A DNA stretch of 64,000 bases from Lepidodermella squamata (GCA_047495785.1 JBLDXI010000033.1:372001-436000), one strand, 5' to 3'; shown: positions 29,833 through 40,676, numbered from the stretch's first letter. The notes: generated by a model not told the origin, from the letters alone. Made by a program: numbers and translations.

Positions 29833-30969
29833 TTAAATGTATTTAGCATTATGCGCAACTGATAAAGCGTAAATATTTATAGCGAAAAAGCAAAATAATG
29901 CCACTGTCAGACCTGCAATGTCCAGGCATCGTTTCTTGGAGATGACAACACATTTGAAAACAACTAAGGCTTTCTTGTCCTGGCACATGTGGGCAAGGCC
30001 ACAAGTCATCAAAGAAAACGCAGTGCAGCCCCACGAAAATAGGGCGAATAAATCGTTGTAATTGCTAAGAAAAATGCGATGCGGCTTCTGCGGGACGCGA
30101 TTCAATATTTCGCCCTGTAGCACAGTCATGGCCAGAAGAATTGTCACCATGAAAACAGGTCGGTCGGACATTTCCGGCGGAATGATGAATGCTGCGAGTT
30201 CCAGTGAGCTCAAAATCAGTATTGGTATCATGAGATTGTAGACATAGAACTGGGGCTTTCTCCGCAAGTTGAACTGGTAAACCAGGCAACTCTGGTTGCC
30301 ATTTAGATCGCTGAATTTCGAATGGATTGACCAACCTTCAACGATCCAGCCTTCATTCGCTGTAGCGAAATTCTTTGAGTATATATTTTTTGCCGGCCTT
30401 GTTGATAGAATTACAGCGGGTGCAGTTTCTTGAACAGTGAAAACAATAGAACATGATTGGCTATCAAAAGGAAACCGGGTGTAATCCATAGGGCATCGAG
30501 ATGAGAAAACACCAACTCGAATCAAAGTGATGTCGATTCTAGAATCTGTGGAGTTAGGATCGAATTCAATGAAAGCTTGATTTGTGAAACCATCGCTCAT
30601 TACGAAATCACTGACTGCATTTGTGTGATGCATATGAGGCTTCCAAACCCCTGTATCGTCAACATTGAACAGAGCCTTGGTCCATAGTTTGAAGTTGGAA
30701 CAAGGCAAAATCCATTCGGCTTCGAGAAGGCCGGAAAATGTTATGATTTCATCGTTATCGTTTATTCCAACCAAAATGTCAGGGTGAAGCTCAATGTCTA
30801 TAAGTGTTGGTTTGCACGGAACCGCACTACGTCCTAATGGGCATGTTGGCGAGTAGAGTGATGGGTTGATCGAATCAGAGCAATTTCGCAGAAATATTCC
30901 ACCAAAATCCTGGCCTTTTGTGCAAATAACCGTCAAGAGAAAACTGAATATTATTTTAAGCGTCGACAT
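29833..30969 (-). CDS. Cys-loop channel subunit, group D
   Basis: 378 residues. Signal peptide 1-19; NCSDSINPSLYSPTC with x12 spacing; Cys-loop CPMDYTRFPFDSQSC; WKPHMHHTNAVSDF; pore DRPVFMVTILLAMTVLQGEI. Paralogue of 16012 about 14 kb away on the same strand. It lies directly downstream (minus-strand sense) of the F1 gene at 31338. A fragment of a duplicate D gene occupies the equivalent place next to the second F1 gene (39523). Confidence 0.92.
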   Translation of the reverse strand: MSTLKIIFSFLLTVICTKGQDFGGIFLRNCSDSINPSLYSPTCPLGRSAVPCKPTLIDIELHPDILVGINDNDEIITFSGLLEAEWILPCSNFKLWTKALFNVDDTGVWKPHMHHTNAVSDFVMSDGFTNQAFIEFDPNSTDSRIDITLIRVGVFSSRCPMDYTRFPFDSQSCSIVFTVQETAPAVILSTRPAKNIYSKNFATANEGWIVEGWSIHSKFSDLNGNQSCLVYQFNLRRKPQFYVYNLMIPILILSSLELAAFIIPPEMSDRPVFMVTILLAMTVLQGEILNRVPQKPHRIFLSNYNDLFALFSWGCTAFSLMTCGLAHMCQDKKALVVFKCVVISKKRCLDIAGLTVALFCFFAINIYALSVAHNAKYI

Positions 30970-31337
30970 CTCTGTGAAGTAAAGGAGGAACTGAGCTGCA
31001 ATGGATGTGAAAGGTAAGTTTACATACTATTATCTTGAATCTTCAAGAGTCTAAAACCCTGTCTCGTTATATGTACTATGGAAACTCTAAAATCTTTAAT
31101 GAATTCGAAGCCCTTTTTCTTACATTACACATTGGCTTCTCAACACCTTTGAGATTCACGGAGACATTTTTCGTTCTTCTCTTGTATTTACTTAGCTTCT
31201 TACCTGCTCTCTAACATGTTATTCAGCCTACAACCGTTAGGCTTTGCGGGACCATTGCAATTCGGTGAACGCGCGATTTAGTGCACCGTGGAAACAAAGA
31301 ACTATATTTATTCAAAATCCTTTATTTTCTTATGAAT
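30970..31337. other. Duplicated 3' flank of F1 gene
   Basis: The part from about 31195 to 31337 (containing TTACCTGCTCTCTAACATG and GGCTTTGCGGGACCAT) is repeated at about 40530-40676 beside the second F1 copy, so the duplicated unit extends past the gene. Two AATAAA signals on the minus strand lie near 31310-31330. Confidence 0.6.
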
Positions 31338-32477
31338 TCATACATAAGATAAGACCATTAGTACGAAATAGGTAATAGAGACACCATAAGCCAATAGAAC
31401 AATGATAGAAGCAGCAATATCCATAGCTCGACCTTTTCTAATAATGAACAGCGAATGCTCGAACAGACTAGTGGCGTACCAATCTGGATAAGAGTTAGCT
31501 AACCCACAAGTAACCAGGGAATAGAATGTTAAAATGCTAGTGATAAATTCGGAGCACTTCATGAATGCCGACAGCATGACAAATCCTGGTTTTAATGGCA
31601 GGTATTGCAAGCAGTCGGCTTCCATGAAAACCAGTGCTAAAAGAATGGTCACTGCTAGAACTGGCCGATCTGAGAGATGGGGATCCAAGAGTAGAATGAT
31701 GAATACCATAGATGTCAGGATAACAAACGGTAGAATTATATTCCATATGTAAAACTCGGGTTTCCTTCGAAATGTGAAGATATACTCGTAAGTCATTTCG
31801 TTGCTAATCACAACCGACCTGTTGACGATATGCCAGTTGTCGACGAGTACCCGATGAGAGTTATAAATCTCTGCCATGTTGTCATTCAACAATTTATAAT
31901 AATGTTTCGTTGTGACAATTTGTAGTTTGACGCCACAAATTTGAGTATCAAACGGGAAAAACGAAATATCGAGATTACAAGTTGAAGTCAGTCTGGCATT
32001 GAAGCTCCAATCAAAGCGAATGCTCTCATTACGCCTCATTAACACGATCATTTGCGAGATTCTTCTGTCGCTCATGTGAGTGACGGATGGGTTGAGATGG
32101 ATAAATTTAGGCCGCCAGAACATAGTGTCAAGAACCGGGAAAGAAAAATTGTGCTTAGGGCCAAGCTTCGCAATGGTAGGTGGCCAATTGCACGAGCCCT
32201 TCCACTGCACGTTAAACTGCAGCGATGCTGAAAAACTCTGCAACTGATCGTCGATAGCTTCAACTTTACCAGCTATGACTCTTAATTTCACTTTGGCCAC
32301 TGCAGATGTCCTACAGCCTTCCGAGGCATTATAATTAAAACAGAGTGGGCTCCGACTCTCTGGGCCGAGGTTCGAACAGTTTGATAGCAGGCTTAGGGCT
32401 CTTTGCAGGGATAATTCATTTGCAGAAGAGAGTGAAGCGTAAAACAAAAAACCTGATAAAATAATACTTGTTAGCAT
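31338..32477 (-). CDS. Cys-loop channel subunit, group F1a
   Basis: 379 residues. Signal peptide 1-19; N-terminal motif NCSNLGPESRSPLC...GC; WKGSC; Cys-loop CNLDISFFPFDTQIC; pore DRPVLAVTILLALVFMEADC with Asp -1', Leu 9' and acidic residues at 15' and 17'. Ectodomain has FWRPKFIHLNPSVTH in place of NHKN. Its partner F2 gene begins 200 bp upstream on the same strand, separated by an element conserved in front of all F1a genes. Nearly identical to 40677. Confidence 0.93.
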   Translation of the reverse strand: MLTSIILSGFLFYASLSSANELSLQRALSLLSNCSNLGPESRSPLCFNYNASEGCRTSAVAKVKLRVIAGKVEAIDDQLQSFSASLQFNVQWKGSCNWPPTIAKLGPKHNFSFPVLDTMFWRPKFIHLNPSVTHMSDRRISQMIVLMRRNESIRFDWSFNARLTSTCNLDISFFPFDTQICGVKLQIVTTKHYYKLLNDNMAEIYNSHRVLVDNWHIVNRSVVISNEMTYEYIFTFRRKPEFYIWNIILPFVILTSMVFIILLLDPHLSDRPVLAVTILLALVFMEADCLQYLPLKPGFVMLSAFMKCSEFITSILTFYSLVTCGLANSYPDWYATSLFEHSLFIIRKGRAMDIAASIIVLLAYGVSITYFVLMVLSYV

Positions 32478-32527
32478 ATTTTATCAGATAGATCAGAATT
32501 CAAATCACGAAAGCATCATACTAGCTC

Positions 32528-32557
32528 GGCGTGTTTACTCTATGCATCAAATTTCCG
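32528..32557 (-). promoter_or_regulatory. Conserved F1a upstream element, copy 1
   Basis: Plus-strand reading: GGCGTGTTTAC, a variable middle, then CATCAAATTTCCG. It lies 51 bp before the F1 start. Four F1a genes share this block while the surrounding gap has diverged, which suggests a promoter function. Confidence 0.6.
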
Positions 32558-32676
32558 ACTTCACACGTGGGCAGTGCAAATTTCAAACAGAAATATGATT
32601 GTCATAGTCGAATTGAAGAGATGAAAAACTAAAGGATGAACGCTACGAGAGATGTTGATCAGGCTTAATGATTCAG

Positions 32677-33876
32677 TCAAATTGTATCTTCGCCTCTTTT
32701 TTCATTCTCAAATTTATACTCGAATAGGAAAACATTTAAAAGACAGAACGCAATGAGAGTAACCGAACAAGCGATTGTGTCACATAACCTATTCCGGGAA
32801 AGCTTCCATTTTCCAATCACAATCACATTGCTGTTGAACCATTTTGGAAATTTTTTCGCGAAATGGCATGTTATAAAGGCATAAAGAGTGATGAATAAAG
32901 TGAGAAGTTCACATCCACGTGTATAATCCGTTAGCAACATCCTGCCAGGCTTAGCTGGTGTTCTGTTACTTATCTCAACTCGCAGAAACGTCATAGCAAG
33001 AAGAATTGTGATCGCAAAACCTGGCCTCAAAGGCTTTGAGGCGTGGATAGCAATGGAAAGGAATTGGAGGTTGGTCAAAACAGCGCACGGTATTATCAGA
33101 AACCGAATGTAGAAATCCGAACGGCGTTTTAAGATGAAGTAGAAATAAGGATTTAGATCGCCCACAAGCGTCACAAGCTTGGCACCATTTCTGATCACTT
33201 CCCAATTATCCCTAGTGTACGGCCCAAAGCTCCAAATTGTGCCTTTTACGTCTGTTATGACAACATTGTCATAAGCATTGTTGTCCAATCTTAGTATTAC
33301 CCGGCAACTTTGCATGTCGAACGGAAAATTTCGGAGATTAATATTGCAGGATGACTCGAAAATTCCGCTCAGCCGCATGTGAAATGTTACACGTCGCGAG
33401 CGAATATCAACATAAAAAATGGATTGTAAATGAGCCATGGTTGGATCGTTGATGGCATTTTCATGCCTGAATCGTGGTCGCCAGAAAAGACTTGCATTAG
33501 GATAGAAAATTGTCCCGTTTAAGTCGCCCAATTTTTCGCAGGTCACTGACCACAAGAATCGAAATTCGGCGTGCACTTTGAAGGTTTCAGCCACATCATC
33601 GATTCCATAGAACATCCTTGTCATGAAATTTGTTTCTATAGTTGTTCTCGTACAGGAATGATCCAGATAGTCGAATGATTTGCTGATATTACAGTTTGGG
33701 TTCATCACTTCACTTGAAAAATGGTTACACCTCGCGATTAGGTCCAAACTTCGCGCGTTCGATAGATCAAACAATTGCTGGCTGCCATTGATTTCCGATG
33801 CAAGAATTAGGGAAATGAGGATTGGAAACGCATTTTCAGTTGGCTTCAAAATGATTAATAGCGATTTTACAGTCAT
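32677..33876 (-). CDS. Cys-loop channel subunit, group F2a
   Basis: 399 residues. A hydrophobic segment at about 16-30 acts as signal peptide after a polar start. Motif ARSLDLIARCNHFSSEVMNPNC...SC; Cys-loop CNINLRNFPFDMQSC; pore LRPGFAITILLAMTFLRVEIS. F2 genes have Leu instead of Asp at -1' and Gly at 2', so a homomer would lack the usual acidic selectivity ring (inference). The C-terminus has an extra charged tail (KFENEKRGEDTI) absent from 42008. It is the upstream member of the first F2-F1 pair. Confidence 0.92.
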   Translation of the reverse strand: MTVKSLLIILKPTENAFPILISLILASEINGSQQLFDLSNARSLDLIARCNHFSSEVMNPNCNISKSFDYLDHSCTRTTIETNFMTRMFYGIDDVAETFKVHAEFRFLWSVTCEKLGDLNGTIFYPNASLFWRPRFRHENAINDPTMAHLQSIFYVDIRSRRVTFHMRLSGIFESSCNINLRNFPFDMQSCRVILRLDNNAYDNVVITDVKGTIWSFGPYTRDNWEVIRNGAKLVTLVGDLNPYFYFILKRRSDFYIRFLIIPCAVLTNLQFLSIAIHASKPLRPGFAITILLAMTFLRVEISNRTPAKPGRMLLTDYTRGCELLTLFITLYAFITCHFAKKFPKWFNSNVIVIGKWKLSRNRLCDTIACSVTLIAFCLLNVFLFEYKFENEKRGEDTI

Positions 33877-33970
33877 TATTCAATGTTATAATTATAATTG
33901 CGCAAAGGATGAAGCTGTAATCGCTAGAGGGTATAATGCTACATGGTTAGTTTTGAAAGCCGATAGCCGA

Positions 33971-33994
33971 GGTCGGATATTGCGAACAAGCAAT
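33971..33994 (-). promoter_or_regulatory. Conserved F2 upstream element, copy 1
   Basis: Contains GGTCGGATATTGCGAACAAG, 95 bp upstream of the F2 start. It is repeated before four other F2 genes (43277, 53519, 57653, and weaker at 60698). In this copy ATATTGC and GCAATAT form an inverted repeat. Confidence 0.6.
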
Positions 33995-34023
33995 ATTACA
34001 AGAGAGCTAACTACCGCTAGGGA

Positions 34024-34044
34024 TGGTAGGGATCATCCCTACCA
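34024..34044. repeat. Perfect 10 bp-arm inverted repeat at duplication junction
   Basis: TGGTAGGGAT and ATCCCTACCA flank a single central base. It lies about 20 bp before the point (about 34064) where the second copy of the duplicated D-F1-F2 block begins. Confidence 0.6.
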
Positions 34045-34083
34045 GTTCCATCGATCCGTCTCATCTGCGGGTCTGAAATCGAA

Positions 34084-34777
34084 TGGTGCTTTCACAAATG
34101 CGTCCGACGAGCGTCCGACGTTTTCGGCGCCCGAAGTTTCGTAATAGGCTCCCGAAGTAGCGTAATAGTTGTCCGACGTTTAGATTTCCTTTCACAAACG
34201 CGCGCACTTCGGCCCGCGCGCCCGAAGTTTAAACAATAGCGCGTCCGACGCGGCGCGCGCACGCACAACAAAGAACGTCGGATCGGAGGCCCCCAAAACT
34301 ACCGTCCGAAGTGCGTCCGAACCGAAGCTTGTAGCGCGCACTATTATTACACGCACACCAATAAACGTAAGCTCGTGAAAATTAGTTCCAAATATACCAC
34401 AAAAGTTTAAAAGTAAGGCCGGCAAAACCGCGCTCGGCGCGGCAAGAAAAAATTGATGATATGCAAATCATGCGTCTCAATCACATAATTTTTCGATGAA
34501 ATTTAGATGTTTATAATTCGCATCGCATTTCACGTCTGATTACTTAGTTGAATTCAGCTTTAACTGCGAAATGGAAATTTTTCTGCCTGACCCCTGCCAC
34601 TCGCATGCATGCGCGCTCAAGTGCGTGACACCCAGCAACTTCGGCGACTAAACAATAGAGACTTCGGGCGCCCGACCGCGCGCGCGCGTCCGCTCTCCGA
34701 CGTTTGGCTTCACTCTACCAAAGTTTGCGAGTTGCTAGCCGAAGTTTTCACCGTCGGACGCATTTGTGAAAGCACCA
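34084..34777. mobile_element. MITE 1, 694 bp
   Basis: Terminal inverted repeats of 26 bp: starts TGGTGCTTTCACAAATGCGT and ends with its complement (...CATTTGTGAAAGCACCA). AT lies at or beside both ends. The interior is very CG-rich with repeated CGTCCGACG and runs of GCGCGC and no coding domain. It is inserted in the duplicated 3' flank of the D gene and directly abuts MITE 2. Confidence 0.85.
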
Positions 34778-34780
34778 TAA

Positions 34781-35568
34781 AGCTGGATTCACTAATGTGC
34801 GACAGTTGCGACAAAATCGCGCGCGAAATTTTTTTTGCGTGGCAATTTTACAAATCCGCGGGGTCCCGTGATAGTCACAGTCGCGCGCGCACAATACAAT
34901 AGCAACGCGCGACAAGTCTAGAGCAGCGCGCCCCGAGTAATAAAAAGAAACATCGTCGGTAACTGTGACATCGTCGGTAGGGTAACCTTCTTCTTTTTTT
35001 TACGCGTCGAATTCGTGAGTTTTATAATACTTTACCCCAGATCTCACGAGATGGCGCAAAATGAGCAGTTTTATGAAAAGTTGTGATTTATTAAAAAAAT
35101 ATCCTCCTAGTAAGTACCTATCTATGTATATCACCGCAATTCTGATGAATTTTAATCGAAGATAAGTATTCGAAATTCCCATCTTTAATTAACCTATTTC
35201 ACGCGTATATTATCTGGAGTCCTCGGCAAAGATCTACTTGCGCACATTTATGTGAGCAAGGGAATAAAATGATGTTTTCTCTTTAGGCGCGCGCGGAAAC
35301 TCAAGATTTTAATTTTTTATATACATCCCTATAACATTAGTCCATTAAATTTCCAAATAACTGCAGACAGAACTGTAGCTTATGTTTGACATGATATAAG
35401 TAGCACCGGTTTGCCGTTGTATTCGCGATCCAAGTATCTTTTTCAAAATTCCGCTAATTTGTCACCTGGCGCAGCTTGATTTCAGGGGGTTAGTGAACAC
35501 AGGCGCGATTGCCGCGTGCAACAGCGTGATTGTCGCGCACGACAAATCGCGCATTAGTGAATCCAGCT
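34781..35568. mobile_element. MITE 2, 788 bp, flanked by TAA
   Basis: Terminal inverted repeats beginning AGCTGGATTCACTAATG with a TAA trinucleotide immediately outside each end (34778-34780 and 35569-35571). A 3 bp TAA-type duplication is typical of PIF/Harbinger elements. No coding domain inside. It begins 3 bp after MITE 1 ends, so one element landed next to the other. Confidence 0.82.
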
Positions 35569-35570
35569 TA

Positions 35571-35728
35571 ACGCATCGATTGATCGAATCGCGCATTTTC
35601 AGCGAACTACAGCGACAGATGACTGATCTCTTCGGAATCAGATATGAAGGTATAAGTTGGCATCATCATGAGCATCAGAGGATACGTTTTCGGAATTAAT
35701 TCTCTAAAAATTGAAATTTAGCAAATTA
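35571..35728. repeat. Duplicate of the group D 3' flank
   Basis: Matches about 29680-29835 (shared AATCGCGCATTTTC, ACAGCGACAGATGAC, CAGAGGATACGTTTTC). It is the continuation of the block interrupted at 34083 by the two MITEs. Homology stops just where the D coding region would begin. Confidence 0.75.
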
Positions 35729-35907
35729 CCGTGATGTGGGGCGTGGGGTAACTTGGCCGGGAATATGATTTGTTGAACCTCTTACGTCTTCGGTAACTTG
35801 TTTCGCTTTATATTATATACCAAAAACATCTCCATTCAATATTCGATCGATTGGTCAAATCCCGGTCGCCGACCGATAAAAGCAATTGATTGTGAAGGTT
35901 GGATTGG

Positions 35908-38900
35908 CATTATACTGCCGTTTTGCAGGTCGAAGTTCAGTGGCTAAAAATGAGTCGCGCGCCGTGAAACGCAGTGAAATTGAAACTTTTCAATTTTCAG
36001 GGCATTTAGTCACTTCGTCATATCGTCATTTCGTAAATTCTACATCATTTCCATCGTTTTACATCGTTGTTAATTATTTTTTACCTTCAACTTTTACAAC
36101 TTGGCTACAATTTTTCATTCTCATGGCTGCTGCTCCGGGGAAACAGCGGGAACTCGCTGAAGCATCGACCAACACCCCAACTGACACCGAATTCATGGCC
36201 GAGTTCAACCTGCGGCAAATCTTGATACAGTAAATACTTACGGTTTCGCGACTCATGAATTCATGAACTAATTCATGAATTCAAATAAAGTTGTAGTTAA
36301 TACTGGTAACTGGTCTCCCTTACAAGTGCGAAAGCTTCGTCACATGCATTGCTTCATGGCGATGAGCGGCAAGTCAGCAACAGCCCCCGGGTCTGCTTGG
36401 AAAGCCTGGATGTTCGAAAACCCCGACGATGATGACGGCGTGTTCGAACAAGGAAAGGGCCATTCTGCGAAAAATCGCTGAAATTGATAGGGAAATTAGA
36501 AAAGGCTTCTTTATCTTCGACTACTCGACCGACGACTATGAACTACGTTGGGAAAAAGTTGGAAGATGCTTCAAGTGGAATGGTCTCACGAAAATACCGG
36601 AATCTGCCCGCTAGCAAGAAATTTATTATTGAAAATGTGATCATTTTATCAGCCGATTTTTTATTTCAATTTCATGAATCGTTTCATTTCCTTAGTTTTA
36701 ATTTGCTGATCGACAATTTGATCATCGATGGTCATCATTTTACAGTTAATTTTTACTGTCATTTTCTGAATCCTTTTACAGTCAATTCATCACAACATCT
36801 CACAGAATAAAGATTCTCAGGAATTATCACAATGTCATTTTCACATAGAGCTTCCGGTTTTCGTTTTCCATAACTTGCCGCGCTATCGACCTGCTATTCG
36901 ATGTATTGCTGGTGACAAATCGAATATGCTCCTTATTTTTCAGCTCAGTATTCTCGGTTGACAGCGCATATAAATCGAACTCCGTGAGATTTTCATAAAC
37001 ATGAGGACTCAGAGCATTGACCTTGCCGACCGCTTTTTTCCACATCTCCGGGTAACGGCTGACGAGAAGTTTCCGAGAATTCGGCACAGCAAAATTGCTG
37101 TCTTTTGATCTGTTTTTCACGTCTTGGAATACGACATCGGTTATAAGAAATAGTTTTTTCAGGAGGCTTAATCGATGTTCGATCGCTGCAGTCAAGGTGA
37201 CAGCTTCTGGGATGAAAAAGCTTTCCTAAAGAGATGACGAAGTCAACAGATGCTTTGCAAATTTGGTAAATTTGCACTGAAGAACTGAAGAACACTGAAG
37301 AACACCATTTGCTGAAAGAAACGCGAATAGTTTGACGTTTCTTGCCATCAGTTTTTTCCAAGAAACGAGCCAATTTCAACGCGCTAGCTTTTGATCTGAG
37401 GAAGAAGTAGCACTGAAAGACCTGGAAAACCCCATACTCAATAAAACTAATGTTGAGCTTGAGCCATTATAATCTTACCGCCCTAAAGAGGAGCTTCGGA
37501 GCATTGATTTTCATGTGGAAGATGTCCGGAAGGATAATCAGTTTTCGTCGGGCAAGGCGGATAAGAGGAGCAAAAGTTTTAGACCAGCCCCTGTTCCCTC
37601 TCCAAGATCTCCTGTATAGATCGAATCTGTGCTTTTGGAAGTTTCTTAAATTGGCACTATTCTTGCGTCTGAAACGACTCAGGTAGTTGCGCGAAGTAGG
37701 ATAAGAAAACGACTTTGCGGATGATCTTGTCACACTTGACTCGCGGAAATCGCAATCAACGCAACGCGAATCAATTGTTGGGTGGCCACATCCAAATAGT
37801 TTTGTCAAAACAGAGTAGTCGCAACAAGCTATCAGGCGAAATTGAAAATTAGACCCGTCAAGTTGGACACCATCATCAGCGCATCTACTCAAATCGTCAA
37901 GAAATTGAGAGAAATTTAAGCTCAGATTATCGCTTGTTTCTTCGCCTCGATAGAATGCCAGCATGTGCTCATCATACTTTGACAGAAGTTGCTGTTTTCA
38001 CCAGGCAAAGATTCGCCATAACGTTACCGGGGATTAGGCTAGAACGATTGGCCATGCCATCGATTTGTATGCGGATATCTGTAATTTCGCCGGGTAAAAG
38101 CTTGCCGCTGGCATGCCAAAATTTTGCCGAATCGTCAAAGACCTCCTCGGAGATTTATCTAGTTCGGAAAAAGGCGAAGCGAAAACAATCAAATAGTGAC
38201 TAAATCAATAAAGGTTTAGTTGCAAAATTAAATTTACCATTGACATCGCAAATCGGCAGATATTGACCCATTTTTTCCGGGTTGAGGAAATGACTTCTTC
38301 GAAACGTCAGAGAAGCCCAAGTTTATGTTGGAAACCGAGCTTTATCAACCTTAATAACATTAAATTTTTCAAAATGCCAGAATTTTTATGAGAACATACG
38401 CAATCGCCTTAGCTGAAGCCGATATTTTCTCCTTGACAGGATAATGGCTCTCTTCTATTCCGACGCCGATGTTTTCAATGCGCAGAGTGACACTGGCGAT
38501 AACAAACAGCCCCGTCCATAGCTTTACCAAGAATATTTTCATTGAGAGTTTTTATTAAAATGAGCTGATGCTTTTCCGCTCGAGTCCGAACACTTCTTTT
38601 GTTCATCCCAATCATAGTCCCCGATCTGGGACGCGAACTTCTGATCTCGTCATTAATCTCAGCAATATTGATTGGCACCAAATAACTCACGGACATTACC
38701 TATTAATAGGTCAATCAATTATCAAATTATCAAAACTTAAGCGGAAAATCGACGCTTCAAACCTAGCTTGCAATAAAATGCGAAATAATTTCAAAATTAC
38801 AATTGAAAACAACACTTATTTTCAAATTTTTATTTTGTTTTATTTTGTGATGCTCATTGATAAAACTTTATTTATAACACGCTTTTCAATTTTTTTCAAC

Positions 38901-39034
38901 AATAAGCAATAAGTAAAATTTCACTACTATGAAGAAATGAAGAATTGAAGAAATTACGAAATGGCGAAATGACGGAGAAAACAAAACAAAAGCACGCGTG
39001 GTTGAACTTTGACCTGCAAAGCGGCAGTATAATG
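35908..39034. mobile_element. 3.1 kb terminal-inverted-repeat DNA transposon, decayed
   Basis: 32 bp ends match with two mismatches: left begins CATTATACTGCCG, right ends CGGCAGTATAATG. Subterminal regions are also inverted and similar (CGTCATTTCG-like blocks at about 36025 and 38960). TATA sits at both edges of CTGCCG, so the true boundary and target duplication are ambiguous. Inside are minus-strand coding remnants (36827-37195 and 37467-37964). The latter has a Cys-rich segment (CGHPTIDSRCVDCDF) after a FQFRLIACCDYS motif, reminiscent of the zinc-binding part of some transposases. The superfamily is not recognised. It lies within what would have been the second group D gene. Confidence 0.72.
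37467..37964 (-). pseudogene. Possible transposase remnant inside the 35908-39034 element
   Basis: A 165-codon frame from ATG on the minus strand. The N-terminal half looks protein-like (FSQFLDDLSRC, LDGSNFQFRLIACCDYSVLTK as separate blocks, then C..C..C..C in CGHPTIDSRCVDCDF); the C-terminal half is basic and low in conservation signals. No catalytic acidic residues can be assigned. A neighbouring minus frame at 36827-37195 may be another exon of the same decayed gene. Confidence 0.4.
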
Positions 39035-39522
39035 ACTGATCTTGACCAAGCGGGGTAACTTGGCCGAATGGCTATTTCACTTGGCGAGTTTCTTGCAGAA
39101 ACTAGGACGATGATTCATCGCGCCCTCTCATGTCTAGGCCTCATTGTAGTGCGCATTTCGCACGTTAAAAATCGGCCAATTTATCCCACAAAATTCTGGT
39201 AACTATCGCTCGCGACTTCATTTTTCCGAATTCAAGGTGTCATTTGAAATATATCATCGAGAGTCGAGAGGAATCTTTCTGTGAAAACGGCATCTTCACC
39301 CGTATTTCACTGAATTCCTATTTATAAATGCTCTCAGCGTCTAAAATGACCGAGTTGGTACTGACCTTCCTTGTCATTTTATAAACAATTTTCGAATTCG
39401 GTAAAAAGGGAGCTGTAGCTCAGGTGGCAAGAAATGTTCCTGTGGAAAGAATTCGTGAAAAAGGTTTTTCTCGCAGTGAAATCCACCAGAAGGCGACTTT
39501 TACTTTTTAAGTTACAAGTTGT

Positions 39523-39605
39523 GGGCATGTGGGCGAGGCCACAAGTGATCAGAGAAAACGCAGAGCAACGCCACGAAAATAAGGCGAATAAATCGTTGTA
39601 GTTGC
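39523..39605 (-). pseudogene. Fragment of a group D receptor (M3 region)
   Basis: Read on the minus strand, it encodes SNYNDLFALFSW then a Cys-Gly-Leu-Ala segment matching M3 of the gene at 29833 (residues around 300-330). No other receptor part is present. It is all that remains of the D copy belonging to the second D-F1-F2 block. Confidence 0.88.
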
Positions 39606-39862
39606 TTCGATTTCGGAGGACGATTTCGGAATTTTGACTGCGACAGTGCGCCAACATTTCAATTTGATGCATTTATGATCGCCCTCTACTGCTACTTCTC
39701 GAATGTGACTACAACCGCTATTGAACTACTACCGCTACAACCGATTGAAACAATCAGACCGCTATCTCACACCGTTTCAAAACTATGGCCGTTTTAGAAT
39801 TGGTAACCGAAGTGTGAAATTTCGATTTTTCGCTCAGCGTATTCATACTTTAGCTTTGCATA

Positions 39863-40105
39863 CAAGCTCAGCTTGTTATAGCCGAAGCCAGCTGAACTTA
39901 TCAAGCTCAGCTTACTAGCGAGCGGGATAAGCTGAGCTGACAAGCTGAGCGTAGTAAAATATAGAGTACGAGAATATTGGTGGAGTTTAACTCTCTGAGC
40001 TTTTACGCTGAGCTGGTTTGTCTCCGATCTTAAGTTCAGCTTTTCAGCTGAGCTTATTAATTACACTATATTACCTAAGCTGACAATCTAAGCTGTGCTG
40101 GTTAT
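39863..40105. repeat. Cluster of AGCTGAGCT/AGCTCAGCT units
   Basis: At least eight copies or near copies of AAGCTGAGCT, in both orientations, within about 240 bp. The units are nearly palindromic and irregularly spaced, unlike a simple tandem satellite. No coding frame is associated. Confidence 0.6.
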
Positions 40106-40676
40106 TCGGTCGATGACTCGCCGAGAAACCAGTCAGTGTCGCCTCTAACGTTGCTATGGCTAGTCGCTGAATTTCGGTTGCTGTTCAAAACCGCGAATTC
40201 GGAGGGAAAACCGGATCGGCATCGCGACGCCTACCAGCAAGAGATTTCGACGACCTCAATTTTCGCCTAATTTTGTCAAATTTTTGTGTTTGCACGTGAA
40301 ACTTCTTTCAAGTAAAATTGAGGTTTTCGCTGTTTTTGTGACTTTCCTACGATCCTCGGGAAAAGGCGTTATGTGGAGGTTTAGAGTCTAATTCCGAGCT
40401 AAATGCTGCCCAAATTTGTGGCCATTGAGTAATTCTTGGCTACCACTGAGAAATTCATTGTTGCCATAGAGAAATTTTACCATGCGCATGTAGGAATATT
40501 TATAGTTCATCTCATGTATTTACTAAGGCTCCTTACCTGCTCTCTAACATGTTATTCAGCCTACAACCTTTAGGCTTTGCGGGACCATGGCAATTCGGTG
40601 AATACGCGAGTGGAAACAAAGCAACAGTGGAAACAAAGAACTGTATTTTTACAAAATCCATTATTTCCTTATGAAT
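40106..40676. other. Intergenic and F1 3' flank
   Basis: Nothing recognised before about 40530. From there to 40676 the sequence repeats the 3' flank of the F1 gene at 31338. Confidence 0.5.

Noticed and set aside
34084-34930. CpG island or regulatory hub (many CGCGCG and CGTCCGACG units)
   Set aside because: The composition is confined to MITE 1 and the left part of MITE 2, so it reflects the elements, not a promoter.
35886-36233. 115-codon frame over the left end of the 3.1 kb transposon
   Set aside because: It crosses the terminal inverted repeat and flank, so it cannot be a conserved gene.
36827-37195. Stand-alone gene on the minus strand within the 3.1 kb element
   Set aside because: No recognisable domain and it lies wholly inside the transposon; treated as a possible transposon exon only.
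39408-39480. tRNA-like A box (TAGCTCAGGTGG) suggesting a tRNA gene
   Set aside because: No B box or foldable acceptor stem follows; a chance match.
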